Origin: Flavobacterium flabelliforme
GTDB taxonomy: Bacteria > Bacteroidota > Bacteroidia > Flavobacteriales > Flavobacteriaceae
DNA length: 64,000 nucleotides
Assembly (NCBI RefSeq): GCF_017948675.1
Contig: NZ_JAGFBU010000006.1
Coordinates: forward strand, 62,001-126,000
Reading direction: 5' to 3'
Position numbers and translations under genes: made by a program. The first letter of the stretch is position 1, and each line of letters opens with the position of its first letter. This document shows positions 43,516-52,759 of this stretch, piece by piece. The notes below the pieces were generated by a model, which saw only the letters and a list, made by a program, of their open reading frames with translations, was not told the DNA's origin and made no database searches.

Positions 43516-43523
43516 TACATTTG
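43516..43523 (+). promoter_or_regulatory. surE promoter, -7 element TACATTTG
   Basis: Perfect TAnnTTTG match 43 bases before the surE start codon, within the 205-base divergent spacer with prc. Confidence 0.6.
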
Positions 43524-43565
43524 CCATTTATATCATAAAATATTTTATATTTTAACATATCAGCA

Positions 43566-44345
43566 ATGAAAAAAAATAAACCATTAATTCTGATTACAAA
43601 TGATGATGGTGTATCGGCACCAGGTATCAGAGCTTTAATTTCAGTCATGTCAGAATTGGGAGAGGTAATAGTTGTCGCGCCAGACTCGCCACAAAGCGCT
43701 ATGGGACACGCAATTACAACCAATAGCACTTTGTATTTAAACAAAATCTCTAATGTTAATGATCCAATACAAGAGTATAGCTGCTCTGGAACTCCAGTTG
43801 ATTGTGTGAAATTAGCTGTAAATGAAATTTTGAAAAGAAAGCCAGATTTATGCGTTTCCGGTATCAATCATGGCTCAAATTCATCTATAAATGTGATCTA
43901 TTCTGGCACAATGAGTGCTGCAGTAGAAGCAGGAATAGAGGGAATTCCTGCAATTGGCTTCTCATTGATGGACTTTAACTGGAATGCAAATTTTGAACCC
44001 ATTAAAAACTTTGTAAGAAAAATAGCTTTAGAGGTTTTAAAAAATGGATTACCTGATGGAGTAGTTCTAAATGTGAATTTTCCAAAATTAGAAGAAAAAG
44101 AAATTAAAGGAATTAGAATTTGTCGTCAAGCAAAAGCACGTTGGATGGAAAAATTTGATAAAAGAAAAACTCCCCAAGGAAGAGATTACTACTGGCTTGC
44201 TGGAGAATTTGTAAATCAAGATAAAGGAGAAGACACAGACGAATGGGCTTTAGAGAATAATTATATTTCTGTAGTTCCGGTACACTTTGACTTGACTGCA
44301 CACTACACAATACAACAACTTAACACTTGGAAATGGGATGAATAA
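43566..44345 (+). CDS. surE: 5'/3'-nucleotidase SurE
   Basis: A metal-dependent phosphatase acting on nucleoside monophosphates and short polyphosphate. The signature ITNDDGVSAPGIRALISVM is at residues 10-28, with SGTPVDCVKLAVNE near residue 77, SGINHGSNSSINVIYSGTMS near residue 99 and the C-terminal ISVVPVHFDLTAH. The length of 259 residues is normal. It overlaps the next small gene by 8 bases, implying coupling. Confidence 0.96.
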   Translation: MKKNKPLILITNDDGVSAPGIRALISVMSELGEVIVVAPDSPQSAMGHAITTNSTLYLNKISNVNDPIQEYSCSGTPVDCVKLAVNEILKRKPDLCVSGINHGSNSSINVIYSGTMSAAVEAGIEGIPAIGFSLMDFNWNANFEPIKNFVRKIALEVLKNGLPDGVVLNVNFPKLEEKEIKGIRICRQAKARWMEKFDKRKTPQGRDYYWLAGEFVNQDKGEDTDEWALENNYISVVPVHFDLTAHYTIQQLNTWKWDE

Positions 44346-44610
44346 AAGAGACTTACTATTGGGATTTTTAATCGGTTTAGCAACTACATTACTGGGATCT
44401 TATATCTTTATAACTTTTTTTACGGATTTTAAATTTATAGCTGGAATTCAAATACTTAAAACACAAGGCAGTCTGGGCAAAATAATAACTTTAGGTTCTA
44501 TTATGACTCTTATTGCTTTTGGTTTATTTTTAAAATTAAATAAAGAAATGATGGCCAGAGGAGTACTTCTTGCCGTAATTGTACTGGCAATACTTACTTT
44601 ATTTATATAA
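44338..44610 (+). CDS. Small membrane protein (90 aa) coupled to surE
   Basis: A hydrophobic protein of 90 residues with three predicted membrane segments (about 8-28, 42-63 and 70-88). The 8-base overlap with surE is strong evidence of a real, coupled gene. I do not recognise a family. Confidence 0.75.
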   Translation: MNKRDLLLGFLIGLATTLLGSYIFITFFTDFKFIAGIQILKTQGSLGKIITLGSIMTLIAFGLFLKLNKEMMARGVLLAVIVLAILTLFI

Positions 44611-44625
44611 CAAATCATATTAACC

Positions 44626-44633
44626 TATCTTTG
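44626..44633 (+). promoter_or_regulatory. lpxB promoter, -7 element TATCTTTG
   Basis: Perfect TAnnTTTG match 73 bases before the lpxB start codon. Confidence 0.5.
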
Positions 44634-44705
44634 CTATTCAGAAAAAGTTGAAAAAAATCGAAAATTACTATCGTTCGATTTGTAAATTATTAATCGAAAT
44701 ACAAC

Positions 44706-45818
44706 ATGAAATATTATATAATTGCTGGAGAAGCTTCAGGTGATTTGCATGGCTCAAATTTAATGAAACAAATTTACGAGCAAGATCCTAGTGCAGATAT
44801 TCGATTTTGGGGAGGCGACTTAATGACTTCCGTTGGAGGAACTTTAGTTAAACACTATCGCGATTTAGCTTTTATGGGATTTGTTGAAGTGATTTTTAAT
44901 TTAAAAACAATACTTGGCAATATTAAAATTTGCAAGAAAGACATCACTAAATTTCAACCTGATGTACTTATTTTCATTGATTATCCTGGCTTTAATTTGA
45001 GAATAGCAAAATGGGCAAAAACATTAAATATAAAAACACATTATTATATTTCTCCTCAGATTTGGGCCTGGAAAGAAAGCAGAATCACAGAAATCAAGAG
45101 AGATATCGACAAAATGTATGTTATCCTTCCTTTTGAGAAAAAATTCTATGAGCAGAAACATGATTTCCCAGTAGAATTTGTAGGTCATCCTTTGATAGAT
45201 GCTATACACAATCAGCCTCAAATAGATTCAACACTTTTTAGAAGCGAGAATCAATTGAGCAACAAACCTATCATTGCTATTTTACCAGGTAGTAGAAAAC
45301 AAGAGATTAAAAAAATGCTTTCTGTAATGCTAAGTGTTGTTGCTGATTTTCCTGATTATCAATTTGTAATTGCGGGTGCTCCAAGCCAAGAGTTTTCTTT
45401 TTACAAACAATTTATTACGCAAGACAACATAAAATTCATTTCGAACAAAACATATAATTTATTGCAAAATGCAACTGCGGCTTTAGTTACATCTGGAACT
45501 GCAACGCTCGAAACAGCACTTTTTAAGGTGCCAGAAGTTGTTTGCTATAAAGGAAGTTGGGGTTCTTATCAAATTGCCAAACGAATTATTACACTAAAAT
45601 ACATCTCATTGGTCAATTTAATAATGGATGAAGAAGTTGTAACTGAATTAATTCAGGACCAATGCAACACCAAGCGAATTAAAGAGGAACTTGAAAAAAT
45701 ATTAAATAGCACTTATAGAAATACATTATTAGAAAAGTATGCGTTATTAGAAAAACAATTAGGAGGCGTTGGAGCTAGCAAAAAAACGGCGGCACTGATT
45801 ATCAATAGTTTAAAATAA
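44706..45818 (+). CDS. lpxB: Lipid-A-disaccharide synthase
   Basis: GT19-family enzyme that joins UDP-2,3-diacylglucosamine and lipid X to make the lipid A disaccharide at the inner membrane. It begins MKYYIIAGEASGDLHGSNLM, with FWGGDLMTSVGG near residue 34, FIDYPGFNLRIAKWAK near residue 88, YYISPQIWAWKESRI, and ILPGSRKQEIKKML near residue 191. The length of 370 residues is normal. It is followed after 39 bases by an NlpC/P60 lipoprotein and then comEC. Confidence 0.97.
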   Translation: MKYYIIAGEASGDLHGSNLMKQIYEQDPSADIRFWGGDLMTSVGGTLVKHYRDLAFMGFVEVIFNLKTILGNIKICKKDITKFQPDVLIFIDYPGFNLRIAKWAKTLNIKTHYYISPQIWAWKESRITEIKRDIDKMYVILPFEKKFYEQKHDFPVEFVGHPLIDAIHNQPQIDSTLFRSENQLSNKPIIAILPGSRKQEIKKMLSVMLSVVADFPDYQFVIAGAPSQEFSFYKQFITQDNIKFISNKTYNLLQNATAALVTSGTATLETALFKVPEVVCYKGSWGSYQIAKRIITLKYISLVNLIMDEEVVTELIQDQCNTKRIKEELEKILNSTYRNTLLEKYALLEKQLGGVGASKKTAALIINSLK

Positions 45819-45857
45819 ATTAACATCTTACAATTTAAACATTCAAAAAATCGCCTT

Positions 45858-46376
45858 TTGAAACATTTTATTACACTAGTAATACTAGCAAGTTTATTTG
45901 CCTCATGTAAAGCAAAATCACCTATTGTAACTTCTAGAAATGGAATTTCAAAGGAGAAGATAAGCCGTACAGAAAAAAGAAATTCAGAGAAATCAATTGA
46001 TCATCTAATAGATTTAGCTACCGATAATGTAGGCGTAAAATACAAATATGGAGGAACCACTAAAGCTGGATATGATTGTTCCGGATTAATGTTTACTGTT
46101 TTTAGTTCAGAAAACATCATTCTACCAAGAAATTCTTATGAGCAATCAAAAATAGGCATTGTTTTAAATCAAAAAAAAGATCAAGTACAAAAAGGAGATT
46201 TAGTTTTTTTTAAAACCAATAAAAGCAGCCAGATAAATCATGTTGGAATTGTAATTGAGGTCTTTAACGAGGAAATAAAATTTATTCATTCCTCTACTTC
46301 AAAAGGCGTTATAATTTCCTCTACTAAAGAGCCCTACTACAAAAATAGTTTATTTCAAATTAATAGAATCCTATGA
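45858..46376 (+). CDS. NlpC/P60-family (C40) cell wall hydrolase, lipoprotein
   Basis: A probable peptidoglycan endopeptidase cleaving near the D-Glu/diaminopimelate bond. A lipoprotein signal (ILASLFASCKAKSP) is followed by a linker and the NlpC/P60 core: catalytic Cys in YGGTTKAGYDCSGLMFTVF near residue 73, His in INHVGIVIE, and the third residue in KFIHSSTSKGV. The start codon is TTG, directly giving a lipoprotein signal; no in-frame ATG serves better. The length of 172 residues is typical of compact enzymes. Confidence 0.9.
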   Translation: MKHFITLVILASLFASCKAKSPIVTSRNGISKEKISRTEKRNSEKSIDHLIDLATDNVGVKYKYGGTTKAGYDCSGLMFTVFSSENIILPRNSYEQSKIGIVLNQKKDQVQKGDLVFFKTNKSSQINHVGIVIEVFNEEIKFIHSSTSKGVIISSTKEPYYKNSLFQINRIL

Positions 46377-46463
46377 TCTTGTAAAATTCTCGAATCAATT
46401 GCATTAACAAAAAAATACATACAAAAATAAATTTATTATATTGAAAATATGTACTTTAGAGTT

Positions 46464-48494
46464 ATGAAAGTAATTCATTTCCCGTTAGCGAGAATAACGA
46501 TAGCATTTGTTTTAGGCTTATTACTAGCTTATTACATAAAAATCCCTATTAGTATTGTTTTCAGCATTCTTATCCTGCTATCTATCTTACTTATTTTTAT
46601 TTTTTATACTTATAAAAACAAACAAACTACTATTTTTAGTTTCCTAACTTATCTTGTTTCTTTTATAGTTGGTATTTCAAATCAAATCATACACACTGAT
46701 TATTATCAAAAAAATAATTACATCCATGACTCCAGTTTATTTGAAAAAACCCATTCTATAAATATTACAATTAGAGAAAAATTAAAAAGTTCTTCTTTTA
46801 GCAATCGCTATATAGCGATTGTAAATGAAATCGATCAAAAAGCAAAATCAGGTAGAATCTTATTAAACATTCAAAAAGATAGTATTGATCACGATGTAGA
46901 AATTGGAAGTAATTTACTTCTAAAAGGAAAATTGAGTAGAAATAAATCTGCTGATAATCCTAATCAATTCGATTTCAGTAAATATCTAGAAAATAAACAA
47001 ATTTACGCGCAGATTTACTCCCATGCTGACGATATAAAAAAGGGATCAAAAATCCAAAAAAGCATTTGGTACTACTCCTCAAAATTAAGAGCTCGGATTA
47101 TAAAAAATCTACAAAAAAACAATTTTAATAAAACTGAATTAAATGTTGCTTTGGCATTAATAATGGGACAGCGGCAAGAAATTGCTCCAGAAATCCTTCG
47201 GGATTATCAGTATGCCGGCGCAATTCATATCTTGTCTGTCTCCGGATTGCATATAGGATTCGTACTTCTCTTTGTTAGCTTTATACTAAAGCCTTTTCCT
47301 AATACAAGAAAAGCATCCTTGATAAAGCTAATTATCATCATCATCTCTTTATCACTATTCGGAATAATTGCTGGTTTAGCACCTTCAGTTATTCGATCTG
47401 TTACTATGTTTTCTTTTGTTGCAATAGGAAATCATCTTAGAAGAAGTGTAAATATTTATCATACCTTATTGGTTTCGATCCTCTTAATATTGCTATTTCA
47501 ACCTTCCTTTTTATTCGATGTAGGTTTCCAATTAAGTTACATCGCTGTATTTTTTATAGTATGGCTTCAGCCCCTTTTTTCTTCTTTATGGACACCTAAA
47601 AAAAGATTTTTTAAATATATGTGGTCTATCTTAACCGTTACGTTTGCAGCACAAATAGGAACACTACCAATAACCATTTATTACTTTCATCAATTTCCAG
47701 GTCTATTTTTCGTCACAAACTTGATCATAATACCTTTACTAAGTATTATAATGGTTTTAGGAATAGTTGTAATGATTTTAGCTGCTTTCAATAGCATTCC
47801 CCTATTTTTATCAAATTTACTTCAATGGAGCATATTTTGCCTAAACAAAATAATTAACACAATTGCTTCATTTGAGCAATTTATAATCAAAGACATTCCT
47901 TTACACTTTTACATGTTGGTAAGCGGATATCTATTTATTATTACCTTAATCATTTGGTTTAAGAAACCCAACTTTACCAGATTAGTTACAGTTATGCTTT
48001 CCATTATTATAATTCAACTTTGTTTTTTTAAAACACATTTAAATGCTATCAAAGAAAAAGAACTAATTGTATTCAGCGTAAAAAAAAGCACCTTAGTTGC
48101 AGAAACAATAGGCAACAAGACAACCATTTATACCAAAAAAGAGGGATTAATAAATGTATCCAACAATAACATTTTAAAATCTTATTGCAGTAGTAATTTT
48201 AGCTCTATAAAAAACAATAAAGAATTAAAGAACTTTCTTTATTTTAATAATAAAAGGATATTGATTTTAGATAGCACGAATTTATCAGCCCACAATACAC
48301 ATCCCGACTTACTATTATTAACACAATCACCTAAAATTAATTTGGATCGAATACTAATCAATAGCAAACCTAAAATGGTAATTGCTGATGGCTCTAATTT
48401 TAATACCGTACTAAAAAGATGGAAGGAAAGTTGTAGAAAACAAAAAATCCCTTTTCATTCGACAAATGAAAAGGGATTTTATATCTTAAAATAA
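46464..48494 (+). CDS. comEC: ComEC/Rec2-type DNA uptake channel without a clear metallo-beta-lactamase motif
   Basis: A polytopic inner-membrane protein related to the ComEC channel that imports single-stranded DNA in natural transformation. The N-terminal DUF4131/OB-fold part has residues like GSNLLLKGKLSRNKSADNPN. The competence domain shows LALIMGQRQEIAPEILRDYQ, AGAIHILSVSGLHIGFVLLF and FDVGFQLSYIAVFFIVWLQP. The C-terminal about 140 residues stand where the metallo-beta-lactamase domain should be, but no HxHxDH motif is seen. The start was set at MKVIHFPLAR; an ATG five codons upstream is possible. The last codons contain a 16-bp hairpin that forms the terminator of the convergent gene. 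Confidence 0.87.
   Translation: MKVIHFPLARITIAFVLGLLLAYYIKIPISIVFSILILLSILLIFIFYTYKNKQTTIFSFLTYLVSFIVGISNQIIHTDYYQKNNYIHDSSLFEKTHSINITIREKLKSSSFSNRYIAIVNEIDQKAKSGRILLNIQKDSIDHDVEIGSNLLLKGKLSRNKSADNPNQFDFSKYLENKQIYAQIYSHADDIKKGSKIQKSIWYYSSKLRARIIKNLQKNNFNKTELNVALALIMGQRQEIAPEILRDYQYAGAIHILSVSGLHIGFVLLFVSFILKPFPNTRKASLIKLIIIIISLSLFGIIAGLAPSVIRSVTMFSFVAIGNHLRRSVNIYHTLLVSILLILLFQPSFLFDVGFQLSYIAVFFIVWLQPLFSSLWTPKKRFFKYMWSILTVTFAAQIGTLPITIYYFHQFPGLFFVTNLIIIPLLSIIMVLGIVVMILAAFNSIPLFLSNLLQWSIFCLNKIINTIASFEQFIIKDIPLHFYMLVSGYLFIITLIIWFKKPNFTRLVTVMLSIIIIQLCFFKTHLNAIKEKELIVFSVKKSTLVAETIGNKTTIYTKKEGLINVSNNNILKSYCSSNFSSIKNNKELKNFLYFNNKRILILDSTNLSAHNTHPDLLLLTQSPKINLDRILINSKPKMVIADGSNFNTVLKRWKESCRKQKIPFHSTNEKGFYILK
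48444..48480 (-). terminator. Terminator of the thioredoxin-like gene, inside the comEC 3' end
   Basis: AAAATCCCTTTTCATT (48444-48459) and AATGAAAAGGGATTTT (48465-48480) form a perfect 16-bp hairpin with loop CGACA. On the minus strand it is followed by TTTGTTTT. It lies wholly inside the comEC coding sequence, ending 14 bases before the comEC stop. Confidence 0.85.
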
Positions 48495-48496
48495 AT

Positions 48497-48961
48497 CTAT
48501 TCTTCTTCTTCAGCTCTAAAATTTAAAATTTTAGTTGAAGCATCGATCCAAGATTTAACACCTCCAGGTTTATAGCCTATCTTGCCTAAAAGCCCGTAAT
48601 TAATTTTATTTTTACGTATTGTAGCATTTGTATAGCATATTTGAGGCAACTCCTCTACACCGAAAGCTTTTTGTAAAGACTGATTGCGTTCAATATTCTC
48701 ATTATTTGGACCTGGATTCAAATCTAATTTTACTAAAATCACATTGTCTCTAGACCACAAAGCAAAATCTAAAGTTTTTAAAATTTGCGAGTCTAAAAGT
48801 CTATCTGAATCGTTGTTGTTAGTGAACAAAATTAGTAAAGGTTTTTTTTGATCTTTACTAGCTGTTATTGCGTCATTAATGTCTGTATTCCAGTTTAAAA
48901 CTTGAGCCTCAATACTTAAGGAAAGCAAAAGTGTCAACGATAAAAGTATTTTTTTACACAT
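48497..48961 (-). CDS. Thioredoxin-fold exported protein lacking CxxC
   Basis: 154 residues with a signal peptide (MCKKILLSLTLLLSLSIEAQ). The layout is the same as in the neighbouring thioredoxin at 49070: both have a WxT/N start, KKPLL near residue 40, and a C-terminal GYxxGGxxxWIDA/WLDV segment. At the active-site position (residues 51-55) it reads DSDRL instead of WCGWC, so redox catalysis is not expected. It probably arose by duplication and became a binding or regulatory protein. The terminator lies inside comEC. Confidence 0.82.
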   Translation of the reverse strand: MCKKILLSLTLLLSLSIEAQVLNWNTDINDAITASKDQKKPLLILFTNNNDSDRLLDSQILKTLDFALWSRDNVILVKLDLNPGPNNENIERNQSLQKAFGVEELPQICYTNATIRKNKINYGLLGKIGYKPGGVKSWIDASTKILNFRAEEEE

Positions 48962-49069
48962 ATATGTTATATTTATTTGATTAGTTTATTGTTTTGGAAG
49001 AAGTATACTAGATAAATTGTTAATAATTCTTTAAAATTAACAAAATTAATAGAATATCCAAATTAAAAA

Positions 49070-49534
49070 TTATAATTTATGATTAATAATTTTATTAGCT
49101 ACGTCTAACCAAGCTGTTGGCCCACCGGCAACATATCCAGTACTTCCTAAGCCTTCAAAATTTATCTTTCCGTCCTTTTTAGTACTATTAACCAGTACGA
49201 TTGTTGGAAAGCCTTGAATACCAAAAACTTGCTGCAATTCGTTGTTTTGTTTTTTAATTTCAGGAGTCTGATTTGTTCTTCTTGGATAATCTAATTCAAC
49301 TAAAACCACATTTTCCTTAGCCCACTTGGCAAACTCAGGTGTTTTTAAAACTTCATTTTGTAAACGAATGCACCAGCCACACCAGTCGCTTCCGGTAAAA
49401 AATAACAACAATGGTTTTTTTGTTTTATTAGAAACTTCCATTGCTTTACTAACATTGGTTTCCCAAATTAATTCTTGAGCTTCAGCGGCAAATGAACCCG
49501 CAAATAACAATAAAGCTATTATGATTTTCTTCAT
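49070..49534 (-). CDS. Exported thioredoxin family protein (CGWC)
   Basis: A periplasmic thioredoxin-fold protein of 154 residues with signal peptide (MKKIIIALLLFAGSFAAEAQ) and active site FFTGSDWCGWCIRLQNEVLK, Cys52 and Cys55. A cis-Pro follows in GIQGFPTIVLV near residue 110. It belongs to the DUF255/thioredoxin_7-like group that reduces or isomerises disulfides in the envelope. It lies upstream of its degenerate paralogue and downstream of the peptide transporter cluster on the same strand. Confidence 0.92.
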   Translation of the reverse strand: MKKIIIALLLFAGSFAAEAQELIWETNVSKAMEVSNKTKKPLLLFFTGSDWCGWCIRLQNEVLKTPEFAKWAKENVVLVELDYPRRTNQTPEIKKQNNELQQVFGIQGFPTIVLVNSTKKDGKINFEGLGSTGYVAGGPTAWLDVANKIINHKL

Positions 49535-49583
49535 TTTATAATTTTAATTTTTATCATTTTCAAAAATGATGCCGAAACGAAAT

Positions 49584-51068
49584 TTATTTTACTTCTTGCA
49601 TTAATTTTTTAATCAATGGGGAAATAGCGATCAATAGGACACCCGCCACTAATGAATAAATTGCTAATTGATAATATCCATCTGTATAAGACTGTAATTT
49701 GGACATTAAAGTTGTTCCATTATTCGATTGAGAAATTGCAGCACCCAGCTTACCCGCCGCTAGTTGACCAAAAGCACTTGCTAAAAACCACAAACCCATC
49801 ATCATTCCGAATAACTTTTTAGGAGACAATTTGGTAATGATAGACATTCCAATAGGACCAAGACAAAGTTCACCGATTGTAGTTACAAAATAAGCAAAAG
49901 CAAATAAGTTTAAAGAGGTAATCCCTTCAACATTTGCAAAAAATTTAGTGTAATAAAACAAGTAAAAGGAAGCAGAAAGGAATAAAAACCCTATTCCAAA
50001 TTTTATTAAAGTATTCGGTTCAAGTTTCTTTTTTCCCAACCAAAGCCATAACATTCCGATAAGAGGACTTAGAATTACAACAAAAAAAGTATTCGAACTG
50101 TTATTTACCACATTAGGATCTATAGTAAAACCCAACAAATTACTATTCAAATTATCTTTTGCAAATAGTGATAGTGAACCACCACTTTGCTCATATATAG
50201 CATTAAATAAAAAATAGAAGAAAATAAATAGAAAGGCTGCAAATAATTTTTTCTGCAAGTTAACCTCACCCAATTTAAATAATTCATAAGCAAAATAAGC
50301 AACCGCTATTATTCCAATAGTATACATGAAATAATCCGTGTAATCCGTGTTTTTTACCATTATAAAAATTAACGGAATACTTAGTAAAGATCCTAAGTAA
50401 ACCGCAATTTCACGAGTTTTTCTTTTAGTATCTGTTAAACCCAAAAGAGGAGAATCCCCTATTGGCCCCAAGTGTTTTTTTGTAAAAAGAAAAGTCACTA
50501 AACCTAGTACCATTACAATAGCTGCAGCAAGAAAACATAAAGTCCATGAATGGTATTTCCCTAGATAGATGCATAAAGCTCCACCTAAAAGCCCACCAAT
50601 ATTAATTCCTGCATAAAACATTCCAAAACCGGCATCACGTCTTGGATCATTTTCATGATACAACTCACCAACCATCGAAGAAATATTAGGTTTAAAAAAA
50701 CCGGTACCAATAATAGAAAAGGCTATTCCGTAATAAAATAAAGTTTGAGGAGAAAAAGCGATCAATAAATTACCAATAATCATTACAATACCGCCAAAAA
50801 ACAGGGACTTTTTGAATCCTAGAATTTTATCGGCAAAAATTCCACCAATAAATGTAAAAGCGTAAACAAACGCCTGAATTGCACCATATTGTAAATTAGC
50901 CGCTGCATCTTTTAGCAACAATTGATCTACCATAAAAAAAGTAAGAACACCGCGCATTCCATAAAAGCAAAAGCGCTCCCACATCTCCACTATAAACAAA
51001 TACCAAAGTTGTTTAGGATATTTCCCTTCAAAATTCTGTATTTGTTCAATTGTTAAATTATTTTCCAT
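49584..51068 (-). CDS. POT-family peptide:H+ symporter (copy 1)
   Basis: An inner-membrane di/tripeptide transporter of 494 residues and 12-14 helices. The first helix has the POT signature EMWERFCFYGMRGVLTFFMV (ExxERFxxYG). The segment FIGGIFADKILGFKKSLFFG (MFS loop 2-3) and GTGFFKPNISSMVGELY are conserved, and the helix 7 motif is AIYEQSGGSL with Glu retained. It is the last of three tandem copies behind a DPP-IV gene. Only 5 bases separate it from copy 2, so the two are co-transcribed. Confidence 0.95.
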   Translation of the reverse strand: MENNLTIEQIQNFEGKYPKQLWYLFIVEMWERFCFYGMRGVLTFFMVDQLLLKDAAANLQYGAIQAFVYAFTFIGGIFADKILGFKKSLFFGGIVMIIGNLLIAFSPQTLFYYGIAFSIIGTGFFKPNISSMVGELYHENDPRRDAGFGMFYAGINIGGLLGGALCIYLGKYHSWTLCFLAAAIVMVLGLVTFLFTKKHLGPIGDSPLLGLTDTKRKTREIAVYLGSLLSIPLIFIMVKNTDYTDYFMYTIGIIAVAYFAYELFKLGEVNLQKKLFAAFLFIFFYFLFNAIYEQSGGSLSLFAKDNLNSNLLGFTIDPNVVNNSSNTFFVVILSPLIGMLWLWLGKKKLEPNTLIKFGIGFLFLSASFYLFYYTKFFANVEGITSLNLFAFAYFVTTIGELCLGPIGMSIITKLSPKKLFGMMMGLWFLASAFGQLAAGKLGAAISQSNNGTTLMSKLQSYTDGYYQLAIYSLVAGVLLIAISPLIKKLMQEVK

Positions 51069-51073
51069 ACAAT

Positions 51074-52732
51074 CTAATTTATACCGTGATCTTTCATCAC
51101 TTTATTTAAGTTTTTAACCAAAGCAAACATCAAAACCGTTGCAAACATTAACAGACCGAAGTTGATCCAAAAGAAATTGGCTTTATCATCATAAGTGTCC
51201 CACATACTCGCCAAAACACCGCTTAATTTATTTCCTATTGAAGTAGATAGAAACCAACCACCCATCATTAATGCTGTGATGTTCTTTGGAGATAATTTTG
51301 ACACAATAGACAATCCCATTGGACTCAGAAATAATTCTCCAACAGTTATAATTCCGTAATTTGCCACTAACCACCAAACAGATACTTTTTCTGTACCGTT
51401 ACCACCAATATGTACCGCAGCAACCATTACCAATACCGACAAGGCCGAAATTAATAATCCAAATGCGATTTTAGTTGGTGTTGAAGGTTCTTTTTTTCTA
51501 CTTCTTAAGAAAGTAAAAAATGCTACGATTAAAGGAGTCAAGATAATTACCCAACCTGGATTAATAGATTGGCTTAAATTGGTGGCCCAAATGGTAACTT
51601 TAGAACCTTCTGCAGGTTTCTCACTTGCTGCAACGTTTCTAAAATAAATTGGATAATCAACAGTTTTAACTACTTTCCCATTTTCTTTTTGAAGTCTAAA
51701 ACTAGCATCATATAACTCGGTAGAGTCTTTTTTATAATCTACTTCTTTAGATAATTTAAGACCATTAAATACTGCTTTTGTATTTCCAGTAATTTCTCTG
51801 TCCGTATAACGATCCGCCCATGTTGTTAGTGCAGAACCATTCAATTTAAAAACAGCCCAGAATAAAATAACCACCGCAAAAATAGATAGTAACGCTCCTA
51901 TTTGTCTTTTCTCTTCTACTTTAGCTTTAAAATATAAACTTCCGTAAAAATAAACAACAGGAATACAAGCAAAAATAAAAGCATCGGTGCTATCAGAACC
52001 AAAAATAGCACTATCTAAATTTGTAGCAGAAGCTACTCCTTTTAGCAACCAACCTATTACTCCAAAAATCACAGAAGGAACTAAAATATAAAGTACAATT
52101 TTCGAAAAAGGCATATCACCTTCTTGAATTCCTTTTTTCTCCGTTTTATCTCCATAATGTTTGGTTCCCATTAGGAAAACAATAACACCAATAAACATTC
52201 CTAGTCCGGCAGCCATAAAAGCAAAGTGCCAACCTAATAGAATCTGTAAAGCAGCACCAAAGAAGTTACAGATAAAAGCACCTACATTGATTCCCATGTA
52301 GAAAATATTGTAGCCTTCGTCTTTTTTGTCTTTAAATCTTTCTTCGTCATAGAAATTACCTAATAATGTAGAAATATTAGGTTTAAAAAATCCGTTACCA
52401 ACAATAACCAATGTCATGGCTACATAAAGCATAGTCAAACTATGAATTCCCATCATAAAATAACCCAATCCCATCATCAAACCACCAAGAACTATCGATT
52501 TTTTATAACCTAAATAGCGGTCAGCAACCAAACCTCCAATAAAGGGAGTCAAAAATACTAATGCTATAAAAGTTCCATATAAATCGGATGCTTCTTTTTC
52601 GGTCATAGCAAATCCAGATTCTACATCTTTTAAATATAAAGTAAAAATTCCGATCATTAAATAATAACCGAAACGTTCCCACATTTCAGAAAGAAAGAGG
52701 AATGGCAATGCCTTTGGATGATTTTTCCACAT
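51074..52732 (-). CDS. POT-family peptide transporter, divergent (copy 2)
   Basis: 552 residues. POT features: LGLSEMWERF-type start (EMWERFGYYLMIGIFTLYL), FIGGLVADRYLGYKKSIVLG and GNGFFKPNISTLLGNFY. It departs from its neighbours at two conserved places: the Gly of ExxERFxxYG is Leu, and the helix 7 FEQxGSSL motif reads FKLNGSAL, so the conserved Glu is lost. It also has an insertion of about 80 residues between helices 7 and 8 (from TDREITGNTKAV to AEGSKVTIWATNL) likely in the periplasm. Substrate range probably differs. Confidence 0.92.
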   Translation of the reverse strand: MWKNHPKALPFLFLSEMWERFGYYLMIGIFTLYLKDVESGFAMTEKEASDLYGTFIALVFLTPFIGGLVADRYLGYKKSIVLGGLMMGLGYFMMGIHSLTMLYVAMTLVIVGNGFFKPNISTLLGNFYDEERFKDKKDEGYNIFYMGINVGAFICNFFGAALQILLGWHFAFMAAGLGMFIGVIVFLMGTKHYGDKTEKKGIQEGDMPFSKIVLYILVPSVIFGVIGWLLKGVASATNLDSAIFGSDSTDAFIFACIPVVYFYGSLYFKAKVEEKRQIGALLSIFAVVILFWAVFKLNGSALTTWADRYTDREITGNTKAVFNGLKLSKEVDYKKDSTELYDASFRLQKENGKVVKTVDYPIYFRNVAASEKPAEGSKVTIWATNLSQSINPGWVIILTPLIVAFFTFLRSRKKEPSTPTKIAFGLLISALSVLVMVAAVHIGGNGTEKVSVWWLVANYGIITVGELFLSPMGLSIVSKLSPKNITALMMGGWFLSTSIGNKLSGVLASMWDTYDDKANFFWINFGLLMFATVLMFALVKNLNKVMKDHGIN

Positions 52733-52759
52733 AATTTAGAATAGGATTAAAATTAAAAA

